Shown: one piece after another, positions 1 to 12,000 of the stretch | Layout of the letters: every line of letters begins with the position of its first letter | Numbering within the stretch: the stretch's first letter is position 1 | DNA from: Cardinalis cardinalis | Lineage: Eukaryota > Chordata > Aves > Passeriformes > Cardinalidae | Length of the DNA stretch: 64,000 nucleotides | Assembly (NCBI GenBank): GCA_014549065.1 | Contig: JACDOX010000001.1 | Location: forward strand, 7,817,736-7,881,735 | Direction: 5' to 3' | Translations under genes and position numbers: made by a program | The notes under the pieces: model-generated | What the model saw: only the letters and a program-made list of their open reading frames with translations | Databases searched by the model: none | What the model was told of the DNA's origin: nothing

Positions 1-416
1 TGACTGTTTTTTAGTCTTCTATTAATGCTTTGCTATTGTATTCAAACATACTGCAGAAAGGGCTCAGCAACAATGAGATTAAGGAATATAAAAAATGTAG
101 AGAGAAGTTGGTTGCCTGTTTTCATTGTCCATGACAAAGTTTGATTTACTGCTCAGAGTCACTGTTCCCTGCAGTTTGTGCCTCTTCATGCCCCCAGACT
201 GAATCCAAACAGGGACCAGCAGCAGCTGCCTGCACAGGTTTGTAGAGGGATTGGTGGGGACCCTACAAGGCTCATTAAGTCAGTAATTAACAGTGCCCAA
301 CCAAATATCTTTGGACATTTCTCTGAGTCCACTGACAAATTGCTCAACTCATCCCTGGCCCAGGCCACTTACCACTCTCAAAAAATATTCCAGAGCTGAT
401 CTGAAAGTTAACATGG
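1..416. other. Intergenic DNA left of the first LTR
   Basis: I see no exon or repeat I can name here. Short open frames exist on both strands but none has a recognisable domain or splice context. The last six bases (411-416, ACATGG) are the left target-site duplication of the LTR that follows. Confidence 0.5.
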
Positions 417-634
417 TGTTGTGGTTTAACCCCAGCTGGCAACTAAGTACCAGGCAGCAGCTCACTCACTGCCCTCTTCCTAATGGGATAGGGAGGAGAC
501 CTGGAAAAAAGGTAAAAAACTCAGGGTTTTGAGATAAGAACAGTTTAATAACCAAAACAAAGTAAAAAAGAATAGTAGCAGCAGCAGCAGTAGTAGTAGT
601 AGTTCAGCTCATGGAGACTTCAGATTTCACCTGA

Positions 635-674
<40 letters not shown>

Positions 675-1073
675 ATGGTAGTAATGAAAAAGAGAGAAAG
701 AGGAATAAAACCCAAGAGGACACAAGTGTTGTGCAATCGAGTTGGTCACCATCCACTAACTGGTGCCCAGCTCACCCCCAAGATATGATCAGCCCCNTCC
801 TGGCCAACTTCCCCAGTATATAATAATATACATAATATATTTAAATACTGAATATGGAACATCCCTTTTGGCCAGTTGAGATCAGCTCCCTCCTGGCTCC
901 TTCTGCACCTGCTCACTGTCAAAGCATGGAAAACTGAAAAGGCTTTACTTAGGGAAAGCATAAACAACTAAACTACAGTGTGTTACCAACATTATTCTCC
1001 TACTAAATCCAAAACACTGCACTGCACCAGCTAATAAGAAGAAAATGAGCTCTATCCCAGCAGAAACCAGGGC
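417..1073 (-). mobile_element. Solo LTR of an avian endogenous retrovirus, antisense to LYN
   Basis: On the minus strand this segment ends in CAACA and begins at or next to TG. It is flanked by a 6-bp direct repeat ACATGG (411-416 and 1074-1079), the duplication length typical of class II (ERVK-like) integration. Its outermost 20 bases (417-436) are the exact reverse complement of the end of the second LTR (36554-36573), and the bodies align throughout. An ATTAAA poly(A) hexamer is intact on the minus strand (544-549), and an AT-rich TATA-like stretch lies at 818-856. There are no gag, pol or env remnants, so it is a solo LTR left by recombination between two LTRs. I recognise the family from songbird-type genomes but do not assert a database name. 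One terminal base is ambiguous because it matches both the LTR and the duplication. Confidence 0.82.
573..674. repeat. CAG/TAG and CTA trinucleotide repeats forming an inverted repeat
   Basis: A run of AGC then TAG triplets (about 575-603) is followed by a run of CTA triplets (about 635-674). The arms 590-607 and 631-648 are perfect reverse complements of 18 bases, separated by a 23-base loop (608-630). The structure lies inside the LTR, at the place where this LTR family tends to carry simple repeats. It could fold as a hairpin and is likely to be length-variable. Confidence 0.85.
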
Positions 1074-1079
1074 ACATGG

Positions 1080-3229
1080 GCCAGTTTGGGGTTGTCCCCT
1101 TGTTCTGGATGCCAAGAGCACGGACGTGGACTCCTACATTGCCAGCTGGCCTTCACATTGGAGCAGTGCCTTGCAGCCATGCTCAAATCAGCAGCACAGA
1201 CATTGTCTGGGAGTCAAATCTNCCCAAAGCGGGAAATCAATTGCTGGGCATGAACGCTGGCTGGCTAATGTGACTCACAGTCCTTCCTGCAAGGACTTCC
1301 CCTTCAGTGACAGGCTTGAAGTTTCATTCTTGCCCCATTTTACACCATCCCCCAACTCTCTTGATCTATGCACAGAGACATTTAAAACGTGATGAACAGC
1401 TGATCTACAGATGTAGTGAGGCTGGAATCAGCTTTTTTTCCCCTTTTGATGAATATATAATGAGAGAGTTCCTTTCCTGCTTGTACTTTCTAAACTAGTT
1501 TTTGTATATATTCTTAACAGTGCGAACAAGGATACATAAACCCTGACATTTCAAATTATACTGTCTCTTAAAAAAAAATTTATAAAGCACAGTGTATTTA
1601 TTCTACTCTAACCCTTCTTCATATTAGTTCTTTTAGGGCAGACCTGATGAGTTTGTTCTATGTTTCCTCAATTTACTATTGCACAGCAGTCTATTAAGGG
1701 TAATTAAGACCCTCTTTTATTTTTCCAGATTATTGACATTATAGGTAGAATTGTATTTTACTAGACTGCTGGAATCTATTATGCATTTATGAAACTGAAT
1801 TTTATTTTCACCAATGCTTTGTTAGGAGAAGGTGAGTATNAAACTCAGTGGAATACTTGATGATAAAGAGGAAAGGAGGGAGAGCAAGACAGATGTAGAA
1901 TTTATGCACCACTTCTCCAAGAAACTTACAAGATCGAGGTGCTTGTCCTATAGAGGAAAATGGAAATACAAGGTATTAACAGTGCACTTCTAAACAGAAA
2001 TAGCTCATTTTACATAAACTTTTGGAATCCAAATTTCCTACCAAAGACATCCNCAAACCCAAGACAATGTATATTTAGTCAGATCTTCCCTTTTTGTATA
2101 AACTTTTCCTTGGGAAAAAGGTTGTTGTCTGGTTTGTTCATCTTAGTGTTGATTTCTTATTATTGTTATTGTTATTATGAATCATCTTTACCTAAGTTGG
2201 GGGAGGGAGAAAACATTTACCAACTTTTTATTAATGGATCTTGAGGAATTCCTTATTGTCTCACCCTACAATACTTTTAGAGGCTGGTCTAATACTGAGT
2301 ATTTACACANCATTTTAATAATTGATGATAAAATTCAAAGAAGACCAGAAACAATTGCCCACTACTTTTCAGAGCTCCACAGATGGCCAGGGACATCTGG
2401 GACTGATCAAGAAATGTGACAGATTATGGCCTGACTGCTTCTATGGACTNAGAGGATCCAGGCAGTGACCTGTGCGCTGGAGCCGGGGCATAGGGAGGGG
2501 ACTGCAGCACACACCAACCAGAGTGANGGAAGTGCTTGTGCCAGCTGCACATCACCAGGAGTGCCAGCACCAGAAATCTGTAAGGCCCATTGATGTGATN
2601 AGGTTCTCCCCATAAACCCAACAGGGTGTGAGCTGCACAGAGCTATCTGCAGCTGTTTGGGTGTCCTGTTAGAAGTTTTCACCAGCTCCCAGTCCACTCC
2701 AACCCACAGTAAGGCTGTACTGGTGGACTTTGGGAAAGTGTACAGAGGTGCATCTTGTAACACTTTTACTGTTTCACAAACTTGATCCACTATCTAAATA
2801 CTTTTATATGGAAAGCTTGAATGCTTTTCATTTGAAATTCAGCCTTAGNAACCTCCATGACCCGAACTCGCCCACGTGGTCTGGCAGGACACACATGACG
2901 CCTTGACTGTAGCTCTTGCAAAGCTTTTCACCTGCATCCTCTGCCTGTTATGTCCGTGCATTCATATTTCCTGTTTTGCTGACCTGTGAGATTTTTATTT
3001 CACTTTTCACCAGGCTAGTAAATCATTCTTGAAAGAAAAGAAACATTGAAAGATAAGCTTAATTGTTCTTTGTTTCTCTCAACCAAGCCTCCAATGGACC
3101 TTAGAAGCTGCTTACAGNGGATTTTTGGGGTTCAAGATGGTTTTTTTTTTGCCGTTGGTGGAACAAGAGTGGGTTTTTTTGCCTCTCAGACTAACGGGGT
3201 TATATTTAGCTGTAACTTTTAGAGGTGGC
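1080..3229. other. Intergenic DNA upstream of LYN
   Basis: There is no convincing exon on either strand. A short T-rich TTATTG-type simple repeat is at about 2154-2179. In human, TGS1 lies upstream of LYN; I looked for its terminal exons here and saw none, so that gene, if syntenic, lies further left. Confidence 0.5.
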
Positions 3230-3372
3230 TCGCTCCCTCTGAGGCAGCTCGGCGGGGCTGACCCCCGACACCCCGCTGCAGCCCCACGTCCCCGGCACAG
3301 CCTCCAGCCGCAGGAGCCGCCGGGCCGGGCCGGGCCGCCCCCCGTTCCGCCGCTCTCCCCGCTGTCCACCCC

Positions 3373-3380
3373 ATGCAAAT
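3373..3380 (+). promoter_or_regulatory. Octamer motif (ATGCAAAT)
   Basis: This is a perfect copy of the Oct-1/Oct-2 octamer, about 145 bp upstream of the end of exon 1 and inside the CpG island. Octamers are established elements of B-lymphoid promoters, which fits the known expression of LYN in B cells. That it functions here is inference. Confidence 0.7.
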
Positions 3381-3392
3381 GTTCCCGGCAGC

Positions 3393-3400
3393 AGGAAGTA
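3393..3400 (+). promoter_or_regulatory. ETS-family (PU.1-like) site AGGAAGTA
   Basis: A GGAA core in an AGGAAGTA context lies 12 bp after the octamer. PU.1 and other ETS factors drive TATA-less promoters in myeloid and B cells, the main sites of Lyn expression. Spacing and context make it plausible, but binding is not shown. Confidence 0.6.
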
Positions 3401-3428
3401 ACCGCGCTGCGAACCTCCCGCGGCCGCG

Positions 3429-3436
3429 CCCCGCCC
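3429..3436 (+). promoter_or_regulatory. GC box (Sp1-type)
   Basis: CCCCGCCC, the complement of the Sp1 core, lies just downstream of the octamer and ETS motifs. Similar GC-box sequence recurs near 3628-3637 in the start of intron 1. It fits a TATA-less CpG-island promoter. Confidence 0.5.
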
Positions 3437-3439
3437 GCG

Positions 3440-3525
3440 CAGCGACAGCCGCGCTCCGGCCGCGCCGCCCGGGACAGCCGCCCCGCACCCTGCGCGCCCT
3501 GCGCTCCGCCGGAGCACCCGGCTGA
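3440..3525 (+). other. LYN: LYN exon 1 (non-coding; 5' end approximate)
   Basis: The right edge is supported by a consensus donor (GTAAGT at 3526-3531). The left edge is a guess between the GC box and the donor. Lyn genes have a non-coding first exon followed by a long intron, and coding exon 2 here adds only five untranslated bases before the ATG, so an upstream leader exon is required. In this frame the exon carries no conserved coding sequence. Confidence 0.6.
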
Positions 3526-6069
3526 GTAAGTGCCTTCCCCGGGAGCGGCGCTGCCGGCTGGCCCCGCTTCNCCCGCTTCTCCCGCCGGGGCTGCCCGGCC
3601 GCGCCGCTCCGCGCCCCCGCCCCGCTCCGCCCCGCCCGGCGCGGCGGGACCGGGCGCTCCCCGGGCGGCGCTCCCTCGCTTCTGCCCCCGCGAGGAGGTG
3701 CCGCTGCCGCCCGAGCTGCCCGGTAGGACTGGATGGGGTCTTTAGGGGAATAACCGCGGTTGGGATAAAATGATCGTTCTCAAAAGCATGATTTGTCTCA
3801 TATCCCTTTGCCTGGTTTCTGCTGGGNTGCGGAGGGCTCGGGTGCCTTCTGGCTGTTTCGTGCCGGGGAGCGTGTGAAATTAGCTGGTTTAAGTCCGCAG
3901 TCGGCGTTTCGAGCCAAAACGATAGCCTTGACTGAGGTGAGGTGATGTGATCCCTGGGTATCCCTTCTTACACTGCTTTTTTTCTAGGAGCCTGTTTTCT
4001 GGCGCGTTCTGCAAGTTAAAGCTTCTTCCTCTTAAGTGTGTGTTCAAATGTGTGGAATTAAAAGAAAGATGAGAAAATGGTATTGTGATGTTTGGTGCAC
4101 GGTGTTTCTTGCAGACTGCTATTATAGATACTGCATTCCTGAGGAANGGTCTTTAAGGGTTTTCTCCTTACAATTTTAGTTTAGNAGCCGCTGCTGTACC
4201 TTCAGTAAAGCAGTTAAGAGTTTCTGTTGAAATTGCATCTTTCAAGGNTTTGCAGTGAATGGGTTGGCACAAGCTCATCTTGCTGCCTTGCTCTCCTCTG
4301 TTGGCACTAANGACCAGAGGGATTAACACTTAAAGCTTGTTTAGCCAGATTATATTCCCTCGGATATACATAGGGAGCACAAAGCTGGTTTCATCTGAAA
4401 CCCCTGGTCAATATCCCATCTCCTACCTTTCGTTCCCCCCTTTGAAGAAAGAGAAACATTCTGGCCAATCTTATGTATTTTAGGACATTGTAATACAAAT
4501 TGAAAATCAAAATTTTTAAGCTTGATCCCATCAAATACCTGTATGACTTTTGCAATTTAGGAATAGTAATGGTAATTGAAAGTATCTGTGAAGTACAAGT
4601 GCCACGTAGATAAGTCTGCACTCAACACAGTAACACTATAGAGTTAAGACAAAAAGCAGAAGATATGTGTTGAGCAATTGCAAAGCTATGTTGGGAAAAC
4701 ATAGCTCAGTTTTACCAAAAGGAGAGTCAAATCGTGTTTGTGTGGATTNTTTCCAACCCAACAGAATAGGGCAGAATAGGTGTTATCTTTTTAATACGTA
4801 CTATCAACCGCACTGAAAGTATGGATGAGAAAAAAAATCCAATCGTTTTCTCTGAGAAAGTTGCAACAGGCTAAAAATCAGTTAGATACTGTTAATAGGA
4901 TGTTATGAAACCTAGGAGAAGAATTGAAATTAATGAACTGTGAGATCAAAAGATTTCTCATTTTGTGGATNTCTTCTGAGATTTAAAGCTTTTTTCTTTC
5001 TCTGTTTCAACTTTGTGAGCTGCAGACTAGTTAGGAAATAATTCTTTACTTAAAAACGTAAAAATCTCTTAATTGTGTGCTGTTGACATAGATTTTTTTA
5101 AACCGTGATGACACAGAACGATCATCTTTGTACAGTAGCTGGTGACTTCAAGTGATTCTGCTTTTCTCTATTTTTTAGTCAATAAAAGTTTTTTCCTACA
5201 GAAATATGCAGAAGACATGAGAAGATTTAGGCCTTCCTTTTTAAGCCCCTTGACCAGTGGAGTTGTGCAATGACTCTTTCTGACAAAGCAATCTGTTGTG
5301 AAACTTTACAACACGAAGTTAAACCCTGTTNCCTTTAAGTTGTTTAATACTATGGGGTTTAATGTTACCCTTTTCAAGAGAGTTTTCATAAATGTGAAAC
5401 AATTCCTTGCAGGTATTTATGAACAGATAAGTATTTATGAATGTATAAGTAACTATTTCACAGTACTTTTCCCCCCCAGTTTATCTATATAATTGAAGTA
5501 CCCTCTCTTCCTGTGGCCTTTTTGACTCCTGTAAGCTAAAAGGCATCACAGAGCAGCAAGTATTGAGGGGGACAATTCCTGTGACAGGCAGTGAAAACAA
5601 GTCCGAGGTCTCCTGGTTCAGCTTGGTTCTGTTCTTCAGTGGGGTGTCTCACCAAATCACAGGTGCTACACCTGACCCTTCTTGTGGGGCACATCAGGGA
5701 GCAACAGTGACCTCTCTGTAGTTNTTTGGGAAAGTTTAAGCACTGCTGTGTTTAATCTAAGATGTTATTTCATTGCTGTCACGAAAAGGAGATGTTTGCC
5801 TACCTCTACTCTGCATGTTATTTTGAATCTTAATAGGAATCTTTGAGATTTTGGGATGAACACATGTTGATCAGGAGACAATTTTTCTTTTTGCCAAAGG
5901 GCTAGGTGATCTGGGAAGGGGNTGACATCTTTCCTCCTTTCCATATGTGCATATCCTGAGTGACATTTTTTTCTTCNGTCCAGGGAGTTGTAAAGCCATT
6001 TTTACCCTTAGGGTTCAGGGANCCCTTTTCAAACTGAGTGAACACCGAAGACAAGTACATGGGGAATCA

Positions 6070-6095
6070 CTAACTAACTAACTAAACTAACTAAT
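6070..6095. repeat. Short AACT tetranucleotide repeat
   Basis: Five to six imperfect ACTA/AACT units in intron 1 of LYN. A minor simple repeat. Confidence 0.7.
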
Positions 6096-9000
6096 TAATG
6101 GGGTGGGCGTTAGGTATAACCTAGGANTCCTAGCAATCTGCTGTGATAGCGTGGCTGTACACAGAGGTGGNTGTCTGCTGCCACAGAGATCTCAGAAGGA
6201 TGTGAGCCATACAAGGTCTGGGAGGAGAATCCGTGGGCTGGGGATCCTGAGGGTTGTGTGAGCTTTATATGCAGGGAATGATACTTCCTTTTGAAGCTAT
6301 GGAGCTGAGTGTGTAAATAATTACACCAAACCATGTGACTCTGTTAAGCAGCATTTGTTATAATATTGCCTCTGTAGGATTTCTGTCTCTAAGCAAAAAG
6401 GCTTCATTCCATAGAAAAACCAGTTGCCCAGCTGAGAATTAGGATTTTTTGTCCTGTTGCTCATATTCCTGCTTCCTACTTCTCCTATTTATTTCTCTCC
6501 CCTCTTTAATGAGAGTGTAGGAATGCTAGAGATGGTGTAATAAGAAAGGCTTCCAGACTTGCTAAGCCTTACCACAGGAAACTGTAGATAAAAATGTAAA
6601 ATTGCATTTGTATGAAAACAGTCTTTAATGACGCATGCAGGGTGAAGGAGTCTGCCACCCTGTAAACAGTAGTGGTGCCTTCTCCAAGAAATCAGCCTGT
6701 ACTAATAAAAGACAAATGCAGTGTAACTGTTCCTAGTTTAAACTTCATTGTCCTTCAGGGAAGGATAGAAAGGTCTGTGCTTTCATATTTATTTTGCCTG
6801 ATTCAGATACATTTCCTGTTGACATTGTCATTAAATGNCGTAATTTCCGAGAGTGAATTATTCACATTTGAGTTCAGCATCTTTCCTGAAAAATGTGGGT
6901 TCATGGAACAAAACATGAAGGCAGAACTCATCATGTGCTGGANGCATTTCCTCCAAATATTTATGGGATACTTTGTTTGTTTTGTGCCCTAAAGAACTAC
7001 TCATAGAGGTAGATAGATTGGTTACTTTTGTCAGGCAAATGTCAGAAGAGAAATGGTATTTTGACAGTAATACTTTGCTGGGGAGAAGAGAAAGGAGGAC
7101 ACCAGGGAAAGGTGGAGGGAATAATTGGTAGATCTCATTTCTCTGGTGGGTTAAAAGGGTGGACTAGTTCTGTCCAGGCCAGCCTTTGGTCTCCCTTAGG
7201 TCAGCTTTGCCGATCTTTTTCAAGCTNCTGGCATCTTAAGTATCTACAATTGGTTCCTGTGTTTGTGCAGCGCACTTGTCTTACGTCTTCAGTTCAAAGG
7301 ACTCCAATGATAAACAGTCTGAACAAAGCGTCCTTCTTCCTCTATGTTCCCTGCTGCATATGGCAGAAGGCTTCTTCTTCCTGTGGTTGTCATATTGCAG
7401 AATTTCTTACTTTAATTTGCAAAGGCCAGCTGTGATAGGAAATAGTGCAATCTTAAACTGGAACACGTGATAGTTCACCAAAGGTGTTGAAGTGTGGGAT
7501 GCAGCTACTCTTCTGCAATGGCACTTTCTGCAGTTTTCTCTGTTTTAGAGGGTTGCTCTAAGTGTGGAAATGATAAAATTTTAAAGGGAAAGGACTCTCT
7601 CTGGGATGTGCTTTTAACTTCTCNTTTGTTGGTTTAAAAAAAGCAGTTTCAGGAAGTTCGTCCAAAAAAGCATAATCTGTTAAGTGGGCTTTCTGATGTG
7701 GTGTCTACAATCTATTGCTTTTTTTTCATGTTTCCTTCATTATTTTGTACAGATAGGTGTATGGTGTATACAAACTGTTTAATGTTTTTTGTGAAATCTT
7801 GGCTTTTACCTTAGGTTTAAACTGAAGCAATATGGTATCACAGGAATTAGTACAGAAGTATATTTGACTGCTAACGTTTTCTCTTTCCATATATGACTGC
7901 ACTAGGGGCTTAGAACAAAATAATTACCAGAAGTTAAAGACCATGTTTGAGNGAGTTGCTGTGTAGTGGTAACACATTTATAAATCAGTAGGTCTGACCC
8001 GTGNCTAAGTTCTACTTTATTCAGACAAAAAAAATATTTCCTGGTAGTATCAACTGAGTAGGGAAAGATCTGAACAATAGCACATCTATTGCATATATTG
8101 AAACTGCCTGCTAGAGTGTCCCTTGCCAGAATAATGAAGTTTATATTCATTAGATCCAGTGGACAGAAAATTGTTTTCTCCAGGGCAGCCCCAGCCTTAC
8201 CATGTGTTCTGATGGATCTCTAAAACCCTTCAGTAGGTACTAAATGCCCTGGGGAGCTGTGATTCAGGTGTGAGTGGACAAGGACTGGAGAACCAGGGTT
8301 AAGTGACTGCCAGAGCTGGTGTCAGTGTCACTGAGGAAGTGAAAGTTTTTGGTAAACAAACAGGAAGGGGATGGGCAGGAGAAAGAGGAAATCCTATATT
8401 GGATGTTCTGTGTTTGACTTGTTCAAAATACATTGCAAGAGTCATTTGAATGTGCCATTGTGATGTAGCAGAATGTGCAAATGGGATTCAAAGTACATTT
8501 TTGTAACCCCAGGCTTACCATTGCCAAAGATATGCTGAACTGTGCAAAGGCTGGAGGGAGGCATTGCAGCCCATGAGGGGTGTTGGAAAACCTGCCTTTT
8601 AAGCAACTCTTCTGCTGGATNGCTGGTGTGGCAATTTGTCCTCCTTTCTCTGTCCAGCTATACTTGCACTGGCTTCAAGAGAGATTGCAGCACCTGTCAT
8701 GGCACCAGTGGAGAAGCACCAAGTCATACTGAGGTGAATTCTAAGCCCACTTATCTTGGGATGGAGATGGCAGGCAGTGGACAGCGGTGCTCCCACTATG
8801 CCTGAGCAGGAGAGCTTGCCTCTTCTCAAAATCTCCTGCTAAATTTCCTTGGGAGCAGTTCCCCTCCCTCTTCCATAATGCTTACCAGTGTTTCCAAAAA
8901 AGTCCTTGACCCACACTGCTTCAGATGTCTTCATTAGTAATGATGTGCTGTTTGTTTGAGGCTTTTGCTCCGCAATTTCCTGGAAAAATCCATGTTTCAG

Positions 9001-12000
9001 TCTTTACCCTGCTGTAGGAGTACTCCCTACCACAATTTCCTTGTTTTCTTTTTTCTTCTCCCATCATTCTTTTTTTTTGCCAACAGCATTCTACTGTTTC
9101 CTTCTCTCCAATCTTCAGGACTGTCACTGTTATAAACTGTTTATTTCATCTCTTGATTTAGACATCTGCAGCAAATTTTCTTTTCCCTTTCTGGAAGAGT
9201 AAGCCTTATCAATTTTCATAATCCANTTATCATTTGTAAACTACTTATCAGGGAATACTCATCCAGAAATACATACCCCCAGCCTCTGGAAGAGATATGA
9301 GTCCAGTGGAGTACCAACCTGGCAGGACTGGCANGGCCTTCAAAGTATTTTAAGACTGTGCCTTGTTTGAAGGCAACTTCATACTTCTGTAGGTGGTCAG
9401 CAAGGACTCTTCTGTTTCGAGTACATTTTATGTGTAATGTACAATTTATATGTTCATTTTATGTAAGTGATCTTTAGAGGCAGCTAACTGCTGTTTGACA
9501 CATCTGATTTAAAATTGTGACCTCAAACTGACTTNAAACAGGTTTCTGTCTTGAAAATGGTCAGTGTGGATTGTCCCCTGCCATTTTGTCTGCCCTTCTT
9601 GGGATGCTGCTTTGNCCTTCTCTGGTCAAGTTTCTTTTCTGTTGCAGGCAGGTTTTTGTGTGCTGTGTAGTTGTGCATAGAAAAAATTTTTGAGCCAGCA
9701 GTGACCCTCCTTGTAAACACTTCTGGTTCAGGGAAGCAGAGNGTGGATTTATCAGCATGTGTGCTGGCCGGCAGAGAAGAAATCAAGTCTTGGTATTGTG
9801 GGGATGTGGTGCTGAGACAACAGCTCTTGCTCCAGGATTGATGTTCTGTGCTCATTGGTGTTGGTGTGCCCCATACACTGACCCCACAGAAAGTGAAATT
9901 GAAGAAATTTAGCTTTGAGAAGGCAGTGCGAGTTTAGAAGAACCTAGTTCAATGGAGCTGGCACCAGCAGAAAAGAGTTTTGGTAGACTGAGCAAGTGGG
10001 AGAAGGGTGCTTCAGGTAGAATGCTTCTGCTCTTAATGGAGCATTTAAGCAAGGCTACAAGTGTCAAAAATGCATCTGAGTAGCTTATTCAAATTATATG
10101 TATTGGACTAGGTTTGGATGAGTGAAAAGTCCTTTTCCCTACTCCAGCAATAAAAGCAGGTGGCTTGTATGGTATGACACAGGAAAGTAATTTCTCCTGT
10201 TTGTCCAAACAGAATACATGTGTTTGTTACATGTTCTGTATCTTGTCATACTGATTGAGAGTATATGCTTTCCTAGGAACTATAACTGTCTCTACCCAAT
10301 TAGTTATTATCCTTTGCATTCTTATTTGATTGTTTTTTCTCTTTTTGTCTTTTTGGTTCTGCAGTCCTCCTGCTTAATTTGTTTCTCAGTATCAACCCCA
10401 ATTCTGATTTCTTGAGGATTTTGGCCTCCTCTCCTACAGCTTTTCTCATATGGTTTGTGTTGTCCTGAGGTCTTCCCGTGTGTGGCCAAACAATGAAGGA
10501 GTCTTACCAGTTGTTAAAGCATCTTCTTTGCACAACACTTAATACTGTGGAATTAAAATGCAGGCTGTGGACTCGTTACTGTTGTTCTGAAACAAACTTG
10601 GGTAACCATTATGAACACTTATTTGGTTTTAGTTCTTGCTTTGAAAGATAGCTGCATGGGCTGGGAGTGCTGAAGTCACATTCAAACACTGGGGCTTGTG
10701 CACAATCTAAGGCAGTTTTTCGAAGTATAGCATAATCACATGTCCTGCCTGTGAGCTGTATACTTATGAATTATGTGGAGTTACAAAGGTTATAAGCTTT
10801 AATCAGCAGCCAGTAATAGTGCTATGAAATTCTTGCAATCTGCAGTATGAATGTGAAAATAATCATTGTCATNGTCCTCCAGTTGACCGTGAGTCTAAAT
10901 CTGCTAGAACTATTGTGAGTGCTGGCCTATTTTTTAAGGTCTGTGTGCTGCCCTTTGTGCAGAAAGTCCTGGTGTGAGTCTCCTGAAGTCTGTAAAGCTC
11001 CTGCAAGCTATGTGCTGTCACTTGCAGGATCAGAGCCTGGTTCAGTGAAACTTGCTATGGTTGTAACTGCTAGGTCTTCATCTGCTATCAACTGACCATT
11101 AAGCAGGACATGAAACATCAGAAAATACTAAATGCTGCACAAGCCAGTAGTGGCATTTTGTGAATACAAAAGTGTTGGTTGTTTTTAGAGTGAGAAAACA
11201 AGAAATTTCAAGGTAAAGTTAAAATAGTAGCAGAGGTCAAATTATTCATTTTTGAAAATGAAGTAAATTAGCATATTGAACAAAATCAACATGCATCTTT
11301 AAATCAGTCCCCAAGTCAGATCTTCTGTTTAGTACGGAATAATTTCTCTCAAATAGAAAAGAACTTTAATCAAGTTAATATACTTGCATAGCTGCTGTCC
11401 TGGTAATATGGGAAACTGTTCATTCTTGCCCTTGAGAAAGAGCATCTGCAAAGACATACCTGTGTATAAAATTGGAACACTCCAGTTCTTCCTTAGAACC
11501 TTTGAAGCAGGAGCAGTCAAGTGAGCTGTCATACCAGGTATTTACAATCTTTCCTCCAAAGAGATCTTTCCAAATTCTCCCTCTCACTCCTTTATGAAAG
11601 CACATAAAATGTTTCTAATTTTGGTTAACTTTAGAGAAACTTCTTATTCGTGCTCATGCGTGTAATAAATGTGAAAAATGTGCTTAGAAACTTGGGTATG
11701 AATTCTTATTGATGCTCATTCAGTGACATATATCCTTCAGTGAGGCATTTCCTTTTACACTCTACTGCCACCCCAGCTTGAGCATGTAGTTTCACAAGAC
11801 TTCAGTTAGTGTGCTTCCCTCTTTACATGACAAGCTTTCAGACCCAAATTGGTGAAATTTTGCCACCCCTCAGGATATGTTTGGTAGACTTAAGAGAGGT
11901 CNACTTTATCTGTTAAAAAAACTCCTCTGATTTCAAGGACTTAATCTAAAAACCTCCCAAAATTTCAAATCATAAAGCTCTTTTAATTCTATTTATCATG

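Larger units (their letters stand above)
3230..3740 (+). promoter_or_regulatory. LYN: CpG-island promoter of LYN
   Basis: The base composition shifts abruptly from AT-rich to strongly GC-rich with dense CpG, most of all at 3401-3660, and returns to AT-rich after about 3760. No other stretch in the window looks like this. It ends beside a consensus splice donor (3526-3531), and the next acceptor that makes sense is LYN coding exon 2. A TATATTTA stretch at about 3206 lies well upstream of the GC-rich core and is probably not a TATA box. The transcription start cannot be fixed from sequence alone; I expect it near 3400-3480. Confidence 0.85.

Noticed and set aside
1045..1392. 115-codon frame near the first LTR, considered as a TGS1 terminal exon
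   Set aside because: It starts inside the LTR end, has an ambiguous codon and shows none of the methyltransferase motifs expected of TGS1.
3202..3212. TATA-like stretch as the LYN TATA box
   Set aside because: It lies more than 150 bp upstream of the GC-rich core and of any plausible start. The promoter looks TATA-less.
3125..3745. Long overlapping open frames on both strands in the GC-rich region
   Set aside because: GC-rich sequence has few stop codons. The products are low-complexity Pro/Ala/Arg/Gly, and the region is better explained as the LYN CpG-island promoter and leader exon.
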